From Malaya genurostris (taxonomy: Eukaryota > Arthropoda > Insecta > Diptera > Culicidae), in NCBI RefSeq assembly GCF_030247185.1, contig NC_080570.1:152533641-152597640 (forward strand): DNA of 64,000 bases, read 5' to 3'. Within the stretch, counting starts at the first letter, position 1. Each line of letters begins with the position of its first letter. Below the pieces are notes generated by a model, which did not search any database, was not told the DNA's origin, and saw only the letters and a list, made by a program, of their open reading frames with translations. Below, in pieces: positions 21,500 to 33,570 of the stretch. The position numbers and the translations under genes are program-made.

Positions 21500-22830
21500 A
21501 AATCATGCGCGTTCAAGAAATATCCATATTGCTTGGATTTCGAAAAATTTAAACGAATCAAAAGCCGCCATCTTGAATTTCAAAATGACTCCAGATATCG
21601 ATATCGGACACCCATTTATCATCTTGAATTTAAAGTGACTGGAAGCCGCCATCTTGAAGTTCAAAATGACTTCAAAACATCGCCGTCTTGAATTTTACAA
21701 TGACTCCAGAAATCTATTGTCGACACTCATTCATCATGTGCGTTCCAAAAGTACCCATATTGCACGGATTTTAAAGAATTTAAACATATCGAAAGCCGCC
21801 ATCTTGAATTTCAAAATTACTCCAGAAAGCCGCCATCTTGAATTTCAAACTAACTTCCGAAATTGATATTCGACGCCATTTCAAAAATGCCCATATTGAA
21901 TGAATTTTAAGGAATTTAAACAAATCGAAAGCCGCCATCTTGAATTTCAAAATAACACCCGAAATCGATATTCGACATCCATTCATCATACGCGTCTCAA
22001 AAATGCCCATATTGAATGGATTTTGAAGAATTTAAACGAATCGAAAACCATCTTGAATTTTAAAATGACTTCAGAAAGCCGCCATCTTGAATTTCAAAAT
22101 GACTCCCGAAATCGATATTCGACACCCTTCCAGTATCATGCCTGTTTCAAAAATACCCATATTGCATGGGTTTTGAAGAATTCAAACAAATTAAAAGCCG
22201 CCATCTTGAATTTCAAAATGACCTCAGAAAGCCGCCATCTTGAATTTCAAAATGACTCCCGAAATCTATATTCGACGCCGTTCCAAAAGTACCCATATTG
22301 CACGGATTTTAAAGAATTTAAACAAATCGAAAGCCTTGAATTTCAAAATGACTGCAGAAAGCCGAATAACTCCCGAAATCGATATTCGACGACGTTTCAA
22401 AAATGCCCATATTGAATGGACTTTAAAGAATTTAAACGAATCGAAAGTCGCCATCTTGAATTTCAAAATAACTCCCGAAATCGATATTCGACACTCCTTC
22501 ATCATACGCGTCTCAAAAATGCCCATATTGAATAGATTTTAAAGAATTTAAATGAATCGAAAGCCATCTTGAATTTCAAAATGACACCAGAAAGCCGCCG
22601 TCTTGAATTTCAAAATGATCTATATTCGATACCCATTCATCATGCTCGTTTCAAAAATTCCCATATTGCACGTATCTTGCAGAATTTCAACGGCTCGAAA
22701 GCCGCCCTGTTGAATTTCAAAATGACTCCAGATATCGATATTCGACATCCATCCAAAATACGCATTCAAAAAGTGGCCATATTGCTTGGACTTTGACGAA
22801 CCAAAAGCCCTCTATCTTGGATTTCAAAAT
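21500..22830. repeat. Tandem-like array with GCCGCCATCTTG boxes
   Basis: About ten units of 115-230 bp are marked by the word CCCATATTG at ~21523, 21750, 21888, 22003, 22155, 22289, 22405, 22521, 22659 and 22775. Each unit joins one or two GAAAGCCGCCATCTTGAATT boxes, a CGAAATCGATATTCGACA block, a CATTCATCAT block and a TTTAAAGAATTTAAACGAAT block. Exact GCCGCCATCTTG occurs at 21564, 21645, 21795, 21829, 21931, 22078, 22197 and 22231; several further boxes carry one to three changes. Long open frames here are by-products of the periodic sequence. Confidence 0.85.
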
Positions 22831-25800
22831 GACTGTAAACATCGACTTTGGACACACATTCATCATATCCATTAAAAATTGATCTGTCGTTTACGTCACT
22901 TATACCATTATATCTTCGGAACCAGAACTGACAATCATTCGATCTTCGGGCCTTTCCCACAACACAAAAGTATCTCCCTAATTAGTCTAAGTTAGTTTAA
23001 ATCAGTTCAGTCATCTGTGATAAAATTGAACGGGTAAAATGGCGTTGTGTCAGTTACGTCACTTATACTATTATATATTCGGAACCAGTAGTGTCGGCTA
23101 TTTGAACTTCAAATATGATCAATGACTCAATAGTAACTTTCAAACGAGCCTAAGTTTGTTGAAATCGGCTCAGACATTTCCGAGAAAATTAAGCGAAGAA
23201 AAGAGAGCATTTTGTCGCTTACGTCACTTATACCATTATTTCATCGAAACCAGAGTAGACCGCAATTTGATCTTTGACCTTGATGAATGTTTCAGTATCC
23301 TGAGCTTTTCGAAATCGGTTTGGCTATCTCCAGAGGAATTAAGCGGTAAAAAAGCGTTTTGTCGGTTTCGTCTTTTATATAATTATATCTTCGGAACCAG
23401 AAATGATTGATCAATAACCTCACAGTATCTTTAAAACGAGCCCCAGCTTGTTGAAATCGGTTTCGCTATATCCAGAAAAATTGAGCATTAAAAATACATT
23501 TTGTCGTTTACGTCACTTATTCCATTATATTTCCTGAACCAGAAATCATATTCGTTTAAATGTCAAACTTGATCAATTTCATAATAGTAACTTTCAAACG
23601 AGCCTAAGCTTCTTGAAATCGGCTCAGGCATTCCCGAGAAAATTAAGCGGAGAAAAAAGGGCATTTTGTCGCTTACGTCACTTATATCATTATTTCATCG
23701 AAACCAGAATAGATCGCAATTTGATCTTCGTATTTGATCTATGACTGTATAGTAGCTTTCGAATGATCCTAAGTTTGTTGAAATTGGTTCAGCCATCACC
23801 GATAAAATTGAACTGTAAGAAAGTGCTTTTTGTCGGTTAAGTCACTTATACCATTATATCTCTTGAACCAGGAATGACAACAATTTGAGTTTCAAACATG
23901 ATCATTAACATAATAGTAGCTTTCAAACGAGCCTTAACTTGTTGAAATTGGCTAAGGCATCTCCGATAAAAATGAACGAAAAAACAGCATTTTTTAGCTA
24001 ACGTCACTTATACCATTATTTTTCGGAACCAGAAAAGACCGCAATTTGATCTTCGAACTTAATCGATTACTGTTAAGTAGCTTTAGAATGATCCTAAGCT
24101 TATTGAAATTGGTTTAATCATCTACAAGAAAATTGAACTGTAAAAAGTGCTTTTTGTCGGTTACATCACTCATACCATATCTTCGCAACCAGAAGTGTCA
24201 GCCATTTGAACTTCGAATTTGAACAATTGCCTCACAGTAGCTTTAAAACGAGCCTCACCTTGTTAAAATCGGTTTAGCTGTATCCTGAAAAGTTTAGCGA
24301 TGAAAAAATAGTTTCGTCGTTTACATCACTAACACTATTATATCTCATGAAACCAGAAATGATAGTCGTTTAAATTTCAAACTTGATCAATTTCATAATA
24401 GTAGCTTTCAAACGAGCCTAAGCTTGTAGAAATTGGCTTAGGCATTTCCGAGAAAATTAAGAGGAGAAAAAAGAGTATTTTTAAGTCGCTTACGTCACTT
24501 ATACCAATATTTCATCGAAACTAGAATAGATCGCAAATTGATCTTCGAACTTGATCGATGACTCTATAGGAGCTTTGGAATGATCCTAAGTTTGATGAAA
24601 TTGGTTTAGCTATCTCCGAGAAAATTGAACTGTAATAAAGTGCGTTTTGTCGATTACGTCACTCATATTATTATATCTTCGGAACCAGAATTGTCAGCCA
24701 TTTGAACTTCGAACTTGAACAATTACCTCACAGTAGCTTTAAAACGTGCCCCAGCTTGTTAAAATCGGTTTAGCTATATCCTGAAAAAGTTGAGCGATAA
24801 AAAAACTAGTTTCGTCGTTTACGTCACTTCTACCATTATATCTCTTGAACCAGAAATTACAGCCATTTGAGCTTCAAACATGACCAATGTCATATTAGTA
24901 GGTTTCAAACGAGCTTGAGCTTGTAGAAATTTGCTTAGGCATATCCAAGAAAATTAAGCGGAGAAAAAAGGGCATTTTGTCGCTTACGTCACTTATACCA
25001 TTATATCTTCGGAACCAGAGTAAACCGTAATTTGATTTTCGAACCTTATCGATGCCTATAATAGCTTTCGAATGACCCTAAGTTTGTTGAAATTGGATTG
25101 GCCATCTCCGAGAAAATTTAACTGTAAAAAAGTGCGTTTTATCGTTTTCGTCACTTATTCCATTATATCTTCTGAACCAAAAATGACAGCCATTTGAGCG
25201 TCAAAGATGCCGTAATAGTAGCTTTCAAACGAACCTTAGCTTGTTGAAGTCGGCTCAGGCATTTCCGAGAAAATTGAATAAAAAAGGGCATTTTGTAGCT
25301 TACGTCACTCATACCATTACAATTACCAGAAGAAAACGCAGTTTGATATTAGAACTTGATCAATGACTTTATAGTGGCTTTCGAATGATCCTATGCTTGT
25401 TAAAATTGGTTTAACCATCTTCGAGAAAATTGAGCTGTAAAAATGTGTTTTTTCGGCTACTTCGCTCATACTATTATATCTTCGGAACCAGAAGTGTCAG
25501 TCATTTGAACTTCGAACTTGAACAATCAACTAGCAGTAGCTTTATAACGAACCCCAGCTTGTTAAAATCGGTTTAGCAATATCCTGAAAAATAGAGCGAT
25601 AAAAAATATCTTCGTCGTTTACGTCACTTATACCATTATATCTCTTGAACCAGAAATGACAGCCATTTGAGCTTCAAACATGACCAATGTCATCTTTGTA
25701 GGTTTCAAACGAGCTTAAGCTTGTAGAAATTGATTTAGGCATATCCAAGAAAATTAAGCGGAGAAAAAAGGGCATTTTGTCGCTTACGCCACTTATACCA

Positions 25801-27380
25801 TTATATCTCCAAAACTAGAAGAGATCTTAATTTAATCGAATGATCCTAATAATTCGAAAATTGAACTTTAAAAAATGCGTTTTGTCGTTTTCGTCACTTA
25901 TTCCATTTAATCTCCTTAACCAGATGTGACAGCCATTTGAGCTTCGAACTTGATTCACAAAACATAGTATTTTTCAAACGATCTTAAGTTTGTTGCAATC
26001 GTTTCAGACATCTCCGACAAAATTAAGAGCAAAAAAATAGAGGCAATTTGTCGCTTCAGTCACTTATACCGTTATATCTTTGGAACCAGAAGTGTCAGCC
26101 ATTTGAGCGTCTAATTCGATGGATGTCTCAGTATCCTATGTTAGCTGAAATCGGTTTAGCTATCTCTAGGAAAATTGAGCGGTAAAAATGCGTTTTGTTG
26201 GTTACGTTTCTTATACAATTATGTAAATGGTAAAAGAGACATAACCGGCAAAACACATTTTTTTACCGTGTGACCGGAACCAGAAGTGACAGTCAACACT
26301 GTTTTCCGCAACCAATTCATCAAATGTAATGGTTTCTACGGAATGTCGATAAACCGGAGATCGCCATCTTGGAATTTGGAACGACTTCAAACATTGCTTT
26401 CCGGCACCTATTCATCAAATCCGATCCAAAAATAGTGAAGTCACTTGTTCAATGACTCAAAAGCAGAGATGCTAGGTAGAAATTTCTAATAGGGTTGCGA
26501 AAGCCTGTGAATCCGAAAAAAATGTCGTCGGGCTTTCATTTCTCTATAAAGTATGACAGAGAAAAGTGGTTGGTCGAGCCAAAAAAAATTGTGTGTTAAT
26601 TTTGGCGAAGACAGCGAAAAACTCGATTTTATAAAGTCTGCAACAAAAAAAGTCTGCAGCACTGGGGAAGAAATCTGGCTTTTAAATGAGACTAATTGTG
26701 TTGAAATTAGTTCAGCTATATCCTAGAAAATTGAGCGGTAAAGAAATACCTTTTGTTGATTACGTCACTTATACCATTATATCCCTGGAATAAGAAATGA
26801 CAGCCATTTCAGCTTCGAACCTGATTCATTACATATAGAATCTTGCAAACGAGTCGAAGCTTGAAATCGGCTCAGGTATCTCGGAGGAAAACAGAAAAAA
26901 TAATATTTTGACGCTTACGTCATTTATACCATTACATCTTCGGAACCAGAAGAGACCACAATTTGATCTTCGAACTTGATGGATGTCTCAGTATCCTAAG
27001 CTTATTGAAATCGGTTTAGCTATATCCTGAAAAAGCGGTAAAAATACATTTTGTCGTTTACGTCACTTATAACATTATGACAGTCGTTTATGTTTCAAAC
27101 TTGATCAATTTCAAAATTGTAGCTTACAAACGAGCCTTAGCTTGTTGAAATCGGTTCAGGCATCTCCGAGAAAATTAAGACGAGAAAAAAGAGTATTTTG
27201 TCGCTTACGTCACTTATACCATTATTTGATAGAAACCAGAATAGACCGCAAATCAGTTTTGTCATCTTCAAGAAAACTGAGTGAAGAAAAAAGGGTATTT
27301 TGTTGCTTACGTCACTCATATCATTATATCATCGGAACCAGAAGTGACAGTCAACATTGCTAGTGAAGTGACTTGATCAA
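22830..27380. repeat. Satellite array, ~164-bp monomer with TTACGTCAC
   Basis: About 27 monomers are marked by TTACGTCACTTATACCATTA or variants at ~22890, 23055, 23219, 23365, 23508, 23673, 23837, 23999, 24161, 24323, 24490, 24653, 24818, 24984, 25147, 25300, 25455, 25619, 25783 and onward to 27307. The regular part has a spacing of 143-167 bp, mostly about 164. Each has a GGAACCAGAA block, a TTTGA-CTTCGAACTTGATC block, a TAGTAGCTTTCAAACGAGCC block and a GAGAAAATTGAGCGG block. Monomers fall into three types (see findings). 26220-26700 interrupts the array with a piece of the GCCATCTTG family and unrelated sequence. Confidence 0.9.
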
Positions 27381-27655
27381 TAACTTAAAAGCAGAGACGA
27401 CTGGTAGAAATGTCTAATATCTTCAGGTAGAATTGCTAAAATCTGTGAATTCGAAAAAATGGGCTTTCTTTTCTCTATAAAATATGACACAGAAAACTGG
27501 CTCGTCGAGTAAAAAATAAATTGTCTGTAAGTTTTGACTAAAGTCTGCGAAAAACTCGATTTTAAAATGTTTGCAACAAAAAAAAAGTGGTATATTACAC
27601 TCTCGGAAGCTCCGTTGAAAAGTAAAGAGAAATGCAAAAATATTAAAAAATCCGG

Positions 27656-27658
<3 letters not shown>
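27381..27658. other. Diverged repeat, copy of ~26470-26660
   Basis: The sequence parallels 26470-26660 (AGCAGAGA, GGTAGAAAT-TCTAATA, TTGCGAAAGCCTGTGAAT-type words, TCTCTATAAA-TATGACA, AAAACTCGATTTTA). The satellite array is therefore followed twice by the same spacer. No gene. Confidence 0.55.

Positions 27659-27737
<79 letters not shown>
27659..27737. repeat. (GA)n microsatellite
   Basis: An uninterrupted run of about 39 GA dinucleotides. In flies such tracts can bind GAGA factor; here only the repeat itself is seen. Confidence 0.98.
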
Positions 27738-27738
<1 letters not shown>

Positions 27739-27859
27739 GAAGTGCACAGCCGTCATTGGGACGACCAACGGCTCAGAACAGGCTGCAAAATTTGTGGAAG
27801 GCAACGATAAATTCTCTGTCAGAAAACTTGTTTTATTGATCATTTAGGGGTTATGCTTG

Positions 27860-28655
27860 GTTATTCTCTCACGTTTCGTCTTCGACTAATCAGTGCACTA
27901 GCAGTTCATGTTGAACTGCTAATGCTACCTTGAAATTCATCATAAATCGCTAAGCAGAGGGAAATTCGATGCTATTAACATTTACACTGAGGTTTTTTTT
28001 ATGCAATTTTTTGTCACATTTCTCGCGGATTTCCTAAGTTTTCGTGGATTTTTTATGCGAATTTTAAAAGTTTTCTTGTTTTGTCTTCGTAATGCACGAA
28101 GCGTCGAGATTTGATGATAAACCAAATTTTTCCAAGTCAACTGAGAAAACATTTGGTATAAAATAGAATATTTTTTAGATTACACCAGATCACGACGTTT
28201 CATGCATTTCGAAGACATTCGGCATCAAACAAATTTTTCGATTTCTCAAATCACAAAATCGATTTTTTTCTTACGAATTTTTTTCGAGACAACACCAGAT
28301 TTCAATGTTTCATGAATTTTGAAAGAAATTTGGTCACCAAACTTTTTTTTGCTATAGTTCTGCGGTTTTTTTCTGTGGATTTCTGAAGTTACGCGTTTTT
28401 TTTTTGTGCGATTGCACCGTTTGCACCGAATTGTGATTTCTTTACTGAAGTGCCGGAAGAAATGCGTTACCAAAACCCCAAAATGACGGCTATCGGTTGA
28501 CGTCCGTCACAAATTCGATGCAAAAAGTGTAAATGTTCATAGCATCAACATTACGTCTTCTTAGCAGGTTATGTGGAACCGCGAGGCGGCGATGGCAGTT
28601 CTACACAAACGGTTAATGCACTGATTAGTCGAAGACGAAACGTGAAAGAAAGAAT
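27860..28655. mobile_element. MITE, ~790 bp, same family as 2924-3297
   Basis: The left end ACGTTTCGTCTTCGACTAAT (27871-27890) is mirrored at the right end by a block finishing ATTAGTCGAAGACGAAACGT (28624-28643). The match extends outward by ~10 bases (TTATTCTCTC against GAAAGAATAA). Subterminal TTCATGTTGAACTG and CTAAGCAG words are also present. The interior consists of repeat words of the 1-2.8 kb type (ACGACGTTTCATGCATTTC). No transposase frame. Confidence 0.75.
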
Positions 28656-30060
28656 AAAGAGTCATGTGCACTCAGCACAAAATCCTAAAAGATTTTCTTC
28701 TGTTTTTCGTTAATCTGCCAATCAATTCGACGGAAGTTATTAAATTTCCAATGTAGTAGATAAATTGAAACAAAATGTAGAATTCGGAATCATGTTCGGT
28801 ATGATTAAAATGGAATGCTGAAAGACTTCCGTTTAAGCCTTTTTGCATCCGTCACATTGTCGTGAAAACATTTCGCCTTGGCAACAGTAAATTGAATTTT
28901 TTTTTTCATTCAACCAACGCAGAAAATAACTCATCGCCTTGGTCTTCATCAAACAACGCATGGACCTCTGCGATTGCTCCGGCACGTAGGAGGCAGTAAA
29001 GCTCCAAAAAAACGGCAAATTTCCTTTCGGAAACTGGTTACCCGGATGCTACACAGCTTCCCCCTGTATGTGATGACAGGACATGAAGAAAGCTCACATG
29101 GAAATGACGGTGTGCTCTGCTTCCCTGCTTTGACTGGGAGATTGACGTGGCTTTGTCAGCATTCGGGACGGGAGGCACCCAGGAAGCAATTCCAATTGAT
29201 TCTTCAACATGTTAGACGAAGGCCCGCCCTCCGTGAGACGGAAGGATAAAATCTTCGCACATCAAAGGGATCCCGAAAAAAAATAACTTCTCGACTAGCA
29301 GCGGCAGTACATGTTTCTTCTTATTCTTCTTCTATGCTGTTATCCAGTCTGAAACAGATTGGAGCAATCTCGGAACGATAATGGTTTCCGTTTCAGCGGA
29401 AATGTTTTCGGTTTGAAGAAAAAAATTCACTTTCAACTCTCAGCTTACGATTCGCAATACGAATTCGAATTCGACCCGAACCTGATGGAATCGTTTAATC
29501 CCCTTAGGTTGGGGTCATTTTTTTCTCTCTCTCGAGCTTCACCTGCACAGCAATTAATAAAGCTGAAAGGTCCAATAAATCCTTAATTGGTGCAGGGTGG
29601 ATTTGCACCGTGTCGGTGTGTCAGCAACGGTTATCCCGGAGGGGGAACTGAATTGAACAGAACTGACCTGACCGACCGGTCAGTTGAAGTGACGAATGCA
29701 TACTTCCGAAAGGATGACCGTTTCCGTTTCTAAATATTTCTCTGACACTCGCTTTTGTCAGAAGTTCAAATGGATGAGAATTTTATTGTTTTCCAGTATT
29801 GGTCCGAACTGGTTATGACTGCCGGGTGATGGAAAGGATGATTCAGGTTCGGTGATGGATTGCTTTTGACATTCAATCAATTATCTTGCTTTTGACAGCC
29901 GTTCAGGGCTTTTGTTTTTTTCTTATGGCTTGTGATGGTCGTTGCTGTAAGTCATGAGATTTTTTACCATTCCCACAATCAGTTAATTGTATATTAGAAT
30001 CTTTATTTAACAAGTTTTAAAGCAAAATTCTAAAATTATAAATACAACGAAGTTTTATTT
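28656..30060. other. Unrecognised higher-complexity region
   Basis: No repeat shared with the rest of the window and no convincing coding frame. 28900-29600 has higher GC and a few 60-90 codon frames on both strands without domains. Possibly host intronic sequence. Confidence 0.4.
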
Positions 30061-30210
30061 TTTTTCATACGAGTTTACGTACCGCATAAAAAACGCATAA
30101 CTCTAAAAATTTGCATACAAAAAACCGCAGAAAGGAAAGCGGATAACTCTGAAAATTCGCATAAAAAAGTTGCATAAAAAAACCGCATAAAAATGACCTT
30201 AGTGTAATAG
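30061..30210. repeat. CGCATAAAAAACCGCATAA repeat scrap
   Basis: Short iterations of GCATAAAAAA/CCGCATAA with 'ACTCTAAAAATTTGCAT' and a 'GACCTTAGTGTA' ending. It is related in wording to the first 2.8 kb and ends with the same CAGTGT-like terminus. Confidence 0.5.
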
Positions 30211-30304
30211 AATTATTTTCCACATGGTAAATGATTCTCTCAACGCAAATTTCATTTTATTCTTGGTCCAAGAAAAAATCATCGCAAAATTGTTTTTCTT
30301 TTAA

Positions 30305-30450
30305 GATTGCGTCTTTAACGCGTCAGTGCAAAGCAGTTCACATTGGACGGCTAGTGCTTCATAACAGTACATAAACCGCTAGGCAGACGCCAGGTCGCGC
30401 TAGCAGTCCAACATAAACTGCTACGCACTGATGAGCCAAAGAGCAAACGT
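30305..30450. mobile_element. Short MITE, ~146 bp, GTTTCGTCTT family relative
   Basis: The left block GCGTCAGTGCAAAGCAGTTC and the right block GAACTGC-type AAACTGCTACGCACTGATGA are inverted versions of each other. Both carry the family words (CAGTGCA-AGCAGTT, CTAGGCAGACGC). The interior is almost absent, so this is a deleted copy. Confidence 0.6.
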
Positions 30451-31072
30451 AAAACAAATTTGAAAATGAGTATATGAACTTTCCATAAATTTGGGGGTGA
30501 AAATGTGAGCTATTTTCCCCTTAGAAATTATTGCAATTTGAGTTTTGTTTTGTTTTCTATATTGTATTCCATAATTAATTCTCCATTTCCTATTTTTATT
30601 TTTCTATTTTTTAGCTCGTTGATTTCTCTTCTCAATTCTCTTTTTCCTAGATTCTTAAGTAAGTAAACAAAATCTTTCAACACTGGTTTGGGGAAGATTG
30701 CCACAGATCTATGAAAGCTCCAAATTTTGAATTTTGAATTTTCTATTACAAATTTGCAAACTACGTTTTTCATTTTCAATTTTTTTATTTTTACTTTTCT
30801 AATTTCCTTTTTCGGATTTTTTTCTGTATTTTCTTTTTGTGTTTGTTTTATATCTTATGTTTCCGGTTATCCTTTTCTAGTTTTATGTTTTCAATATTAT
30901 TTTTTCTAGTGCTATTTCTGTTTCTAATTCTCAATTATCAATAATCAATTTTCAATTGTCAAATATCAACCATAAACGATCCACCATCAATTATCGATTG
31001 CTGATTACCGGTTTTCAGTAATCAATTTGTAAGATTCGATTTTATATTTTTAATCTGAAATTTCGAATTTAG
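30451..31072. other. AT-rich low-complexity region
   Basis: T-rich sequence with iterated short words (TTTTCAATT, TTTCTATT, CAATTATCAATAATCAATTT). No gene or element is recognised. Confidence 0.6.
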
Positions 31073-32790
31073 AGACCTGGAAATTTTGAAATCTTGAAAT
31101 ACTAAAATTTTGAAATCTTGAAAATTTTGAATATTTTAAAAATATAGAAAATTTGGCAAATCTTGCAAATATTAAAAACTTGAAAAGCATGGAAAACTTG
31201 AAAACCTTGAAAAGCTTAAAAATCTTGAAAATATTAAAAAACTTGAAAATTTTGAAAAAATTTACAAAATGTGACAGTCTTGTAAATCTTGAAAAACTTG
31301 ATAATCGAATCACGAAAATTTTGAAAATCTTGATAATTTGAAAATCTTGAACATCGCAAAACTCATAAAAATCTTGAAAATTTTGAAAAAACCTAGAAAA
31401 TTTTAAAAATCTCGAATATTTTGAAAATCTCGAATATCTCGAATAACTTGAATATCTTGAATATCTTGAATATCTTGAATATCTTGAATATCATGAATAT
31501 CTTGAATATCTTGAATATTTGAATACCTTGAATATCTTGAATATCTTGAATATCTTGAATATCTTGAATATCTTGAATATCTTGAATATCTTCATCAATC
31601 TTAAAAATCTTAAAAATCTTGAAAATCTTGAAAATCTTGAAAATCTTGAAAATCTTGAAAATCTTGAAAATCTTGAAAATCTTGAAAATCTTGAAAATCT
31701 TGAAAATCTTAAAAAATAGTAAAAATTTTAAAAATCTTGAATATCTTGAAAATCTTGAAAATCTTGAAAATCTTGAAAATCTTGAAAATCTTGAAAATCT
31801 TGAAAATCTTGAAAATCTTGAAAATCTTGAAAATCTTGAAAATCTTGAAAATCTTGAAAATCTTGAAAATCTTGAAAATCTTGAAAATCTTGAAAATCTT
31901 GAAAATCTTGAAAATCTTGAAAATCTTGAAAATCTTGAAAATCTTGAAAATCTTGAAAATCTTGAAAATCTTGAAAATCTTGAAAATCTTGAAAATCTTG
32001 AAAATCTTGAAAATCTTGAAAATCTTGAAAATCTTGAAAATCTTGAAAATCTTGAAAATCTTGAAAATCTTGAAAATCTTGAAAATCTTGAAAATCTTGA
32101 AAATCTTGAAAATCTTGAAAATCTTGAAAATCTTGAAAATCTTGAAAATCTTGAAAATCTTGAAAATCTTGAAAATCTTGAAAATCTTGAAAATCTTGAA
32201 AATCTTGAAAATCTTGAAAATCTTGAAAATCTTGAAAATCTTGAAAATCTTGAAAATCTTGAAAATCTTGAAAATCTTAGAAATCTTGGAAATCTTGGAA
32301 ATCTTGGAAATCTTGGAAATCTGGGAAATCTTGGAAATATTGGAAATCTTGGAAGTCTTGGAAATCTTGGGAATCTTCGAAATCTTCGAAATCTTCGAAA
32401 TCTTCGAAATCTTGGAAATCTTAGAAATCTTAGAAATGTTAGAAATCTTAGAAATCTTAGAAATCTTAGAAATCTTGGAAATCTTAGAAATCTTAGAAAT
32501 CTTGGAAATCTTAGAAATCTTAGAAATCTTAGAAATCTTAGAAATCTTAGAAATCTTAGAAATCTTAGAAATCTTAGAAATCTTAGAAATCTTAGGAATC
32601 TTAGGAATCTTAGGAATCTTAGGAATCTTAGGAATCTTAGGAATCTTAGGAATCTTAGGAATCTTAGGAATCTTAGGAATCTTAGGAATCTTAGTAATCT
32701 TAGTAATCTTAGGAATCTTAGGAATCTTAGGAATCTTTGAAATCTTAGAAATCCTAATAATCTTAAAAGTTTTGAAGTCTTAAGTCTTCA
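31073..32790. repeat. 9-bp minisatellite, AAAATCTTG and variants
   Basis: About 1.7 kb of nonamers. The edges are degenerate (31073-31430). There follow an AATATCTTG block (31440-31590), an AAAATCTTG block (31600-32277, almost perfect), mixed AAATCTTGG/AAATCTTCG/AAATCTTAG (32278-32590) and a GAATCTTAG block (32590-32740). Because the unit is a multiple of three, two plus-strand frames stay open for about 350 codons and read as Leu-Glu-Asn and Lys-Ile-Leu repeats. These are not genes. Confidence 0.97.
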
Positions 32791-33570
32791 ATAATGAATC
32801 TTGAATCTTAATATTTTGTAACTTGAATTTTGCATCTTGGGTCTTTACTCAAGAATATTGAAATCTTAAAATCTTAAAATTTTGGCATCTTGTATATCAA
32901 ATCTTGAACTCGGAAAATTTGTACTTCAAAAGTGTTCCCAATTTCAAGAACATGGAATTTTTAACTACAAATTTTGAGTTACGAATACGGAATTTGAATT
33001 AAGACTAAATATTTTTGAATGTTGAATGTCTTAAAATAACTTTAAAAAATCCTAAAATATCTTAAATTCTCCTAAAAATTCATTAAAAAACTTAAGTCCT
33101 AAAAAATTGAAATTTTTTGTTTTAAAATCTTGAAAAATCCTGAAAATTTTTAAATAGTCTTACAAAGTCGTAAAATTTTTTATTAAAGCTCAAAAATTTA
33201 AAAAAAAATGCCCGAGAAATCTTAATAAATACTAATGGATCTAAATAAATCTTGATAAATTTTTAAGATTTCAATTTGAATCTCAATCAAATCATAAGAA
33301 ATTTTGAAAAAGTTCAATTAAAAATCTTGAATCTTGGCTCTTGACCATTGATATTTTGTAACTTGGATTTTGCATCTTATATCTTGGGTCTTAACTCATG
33401 AAAATTGAAATCTTCAAATCTTAAAATTTGTACATCTTAAATATCAAATATTGAATTCGGAACATTTGTAGTTCAAAATCCCATGTTCTCAATTTCAAGA
33501 ACATGGAATTTTTAACTACAAATTTTGAGTTACGAATACGGAATTTGAATTTAGACTAACTACTTTAGAA
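32790..33570. repeat. Direct duplication of ~240 bp, copies ~540 bp apart
   Basis: 32795-33030 and 33330-33570 share TTTTGTAACTTG-ATTTTGCATC, GGGTCTT-ACTCA, the exact CAATTTCAAGAACATGGAAT and the following AGTTACGAATACGGAATTTG. Between them lies AT-rich sequence with loosely related words. No coding potential. Confidence 0.8.

Noticed and set aside
21305..22796. Overlapping frames of 70-170 codons with RHLEFQND-type repeats
   Set aside because: They follow the repeat unit of the GCCGCCATCTTG array in several frames and on both strands, so they are by-products of periodicity.
21500..27380. CRISPR-like array
   Set aside because: Units are much longer than CRISPR repeats, spacers are not unique, and the context is eukaryotic transposon-rich DNA.
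31519..32783. Long plus-strand open frames of Leu-Glu-Asn and Lys-Ile-Leu repeats
   Set aside because: They are produced by the 9-bp minisatellite, whose period is a multiple of three; two frames are open at once and no non-repeat coding sequence is attached.
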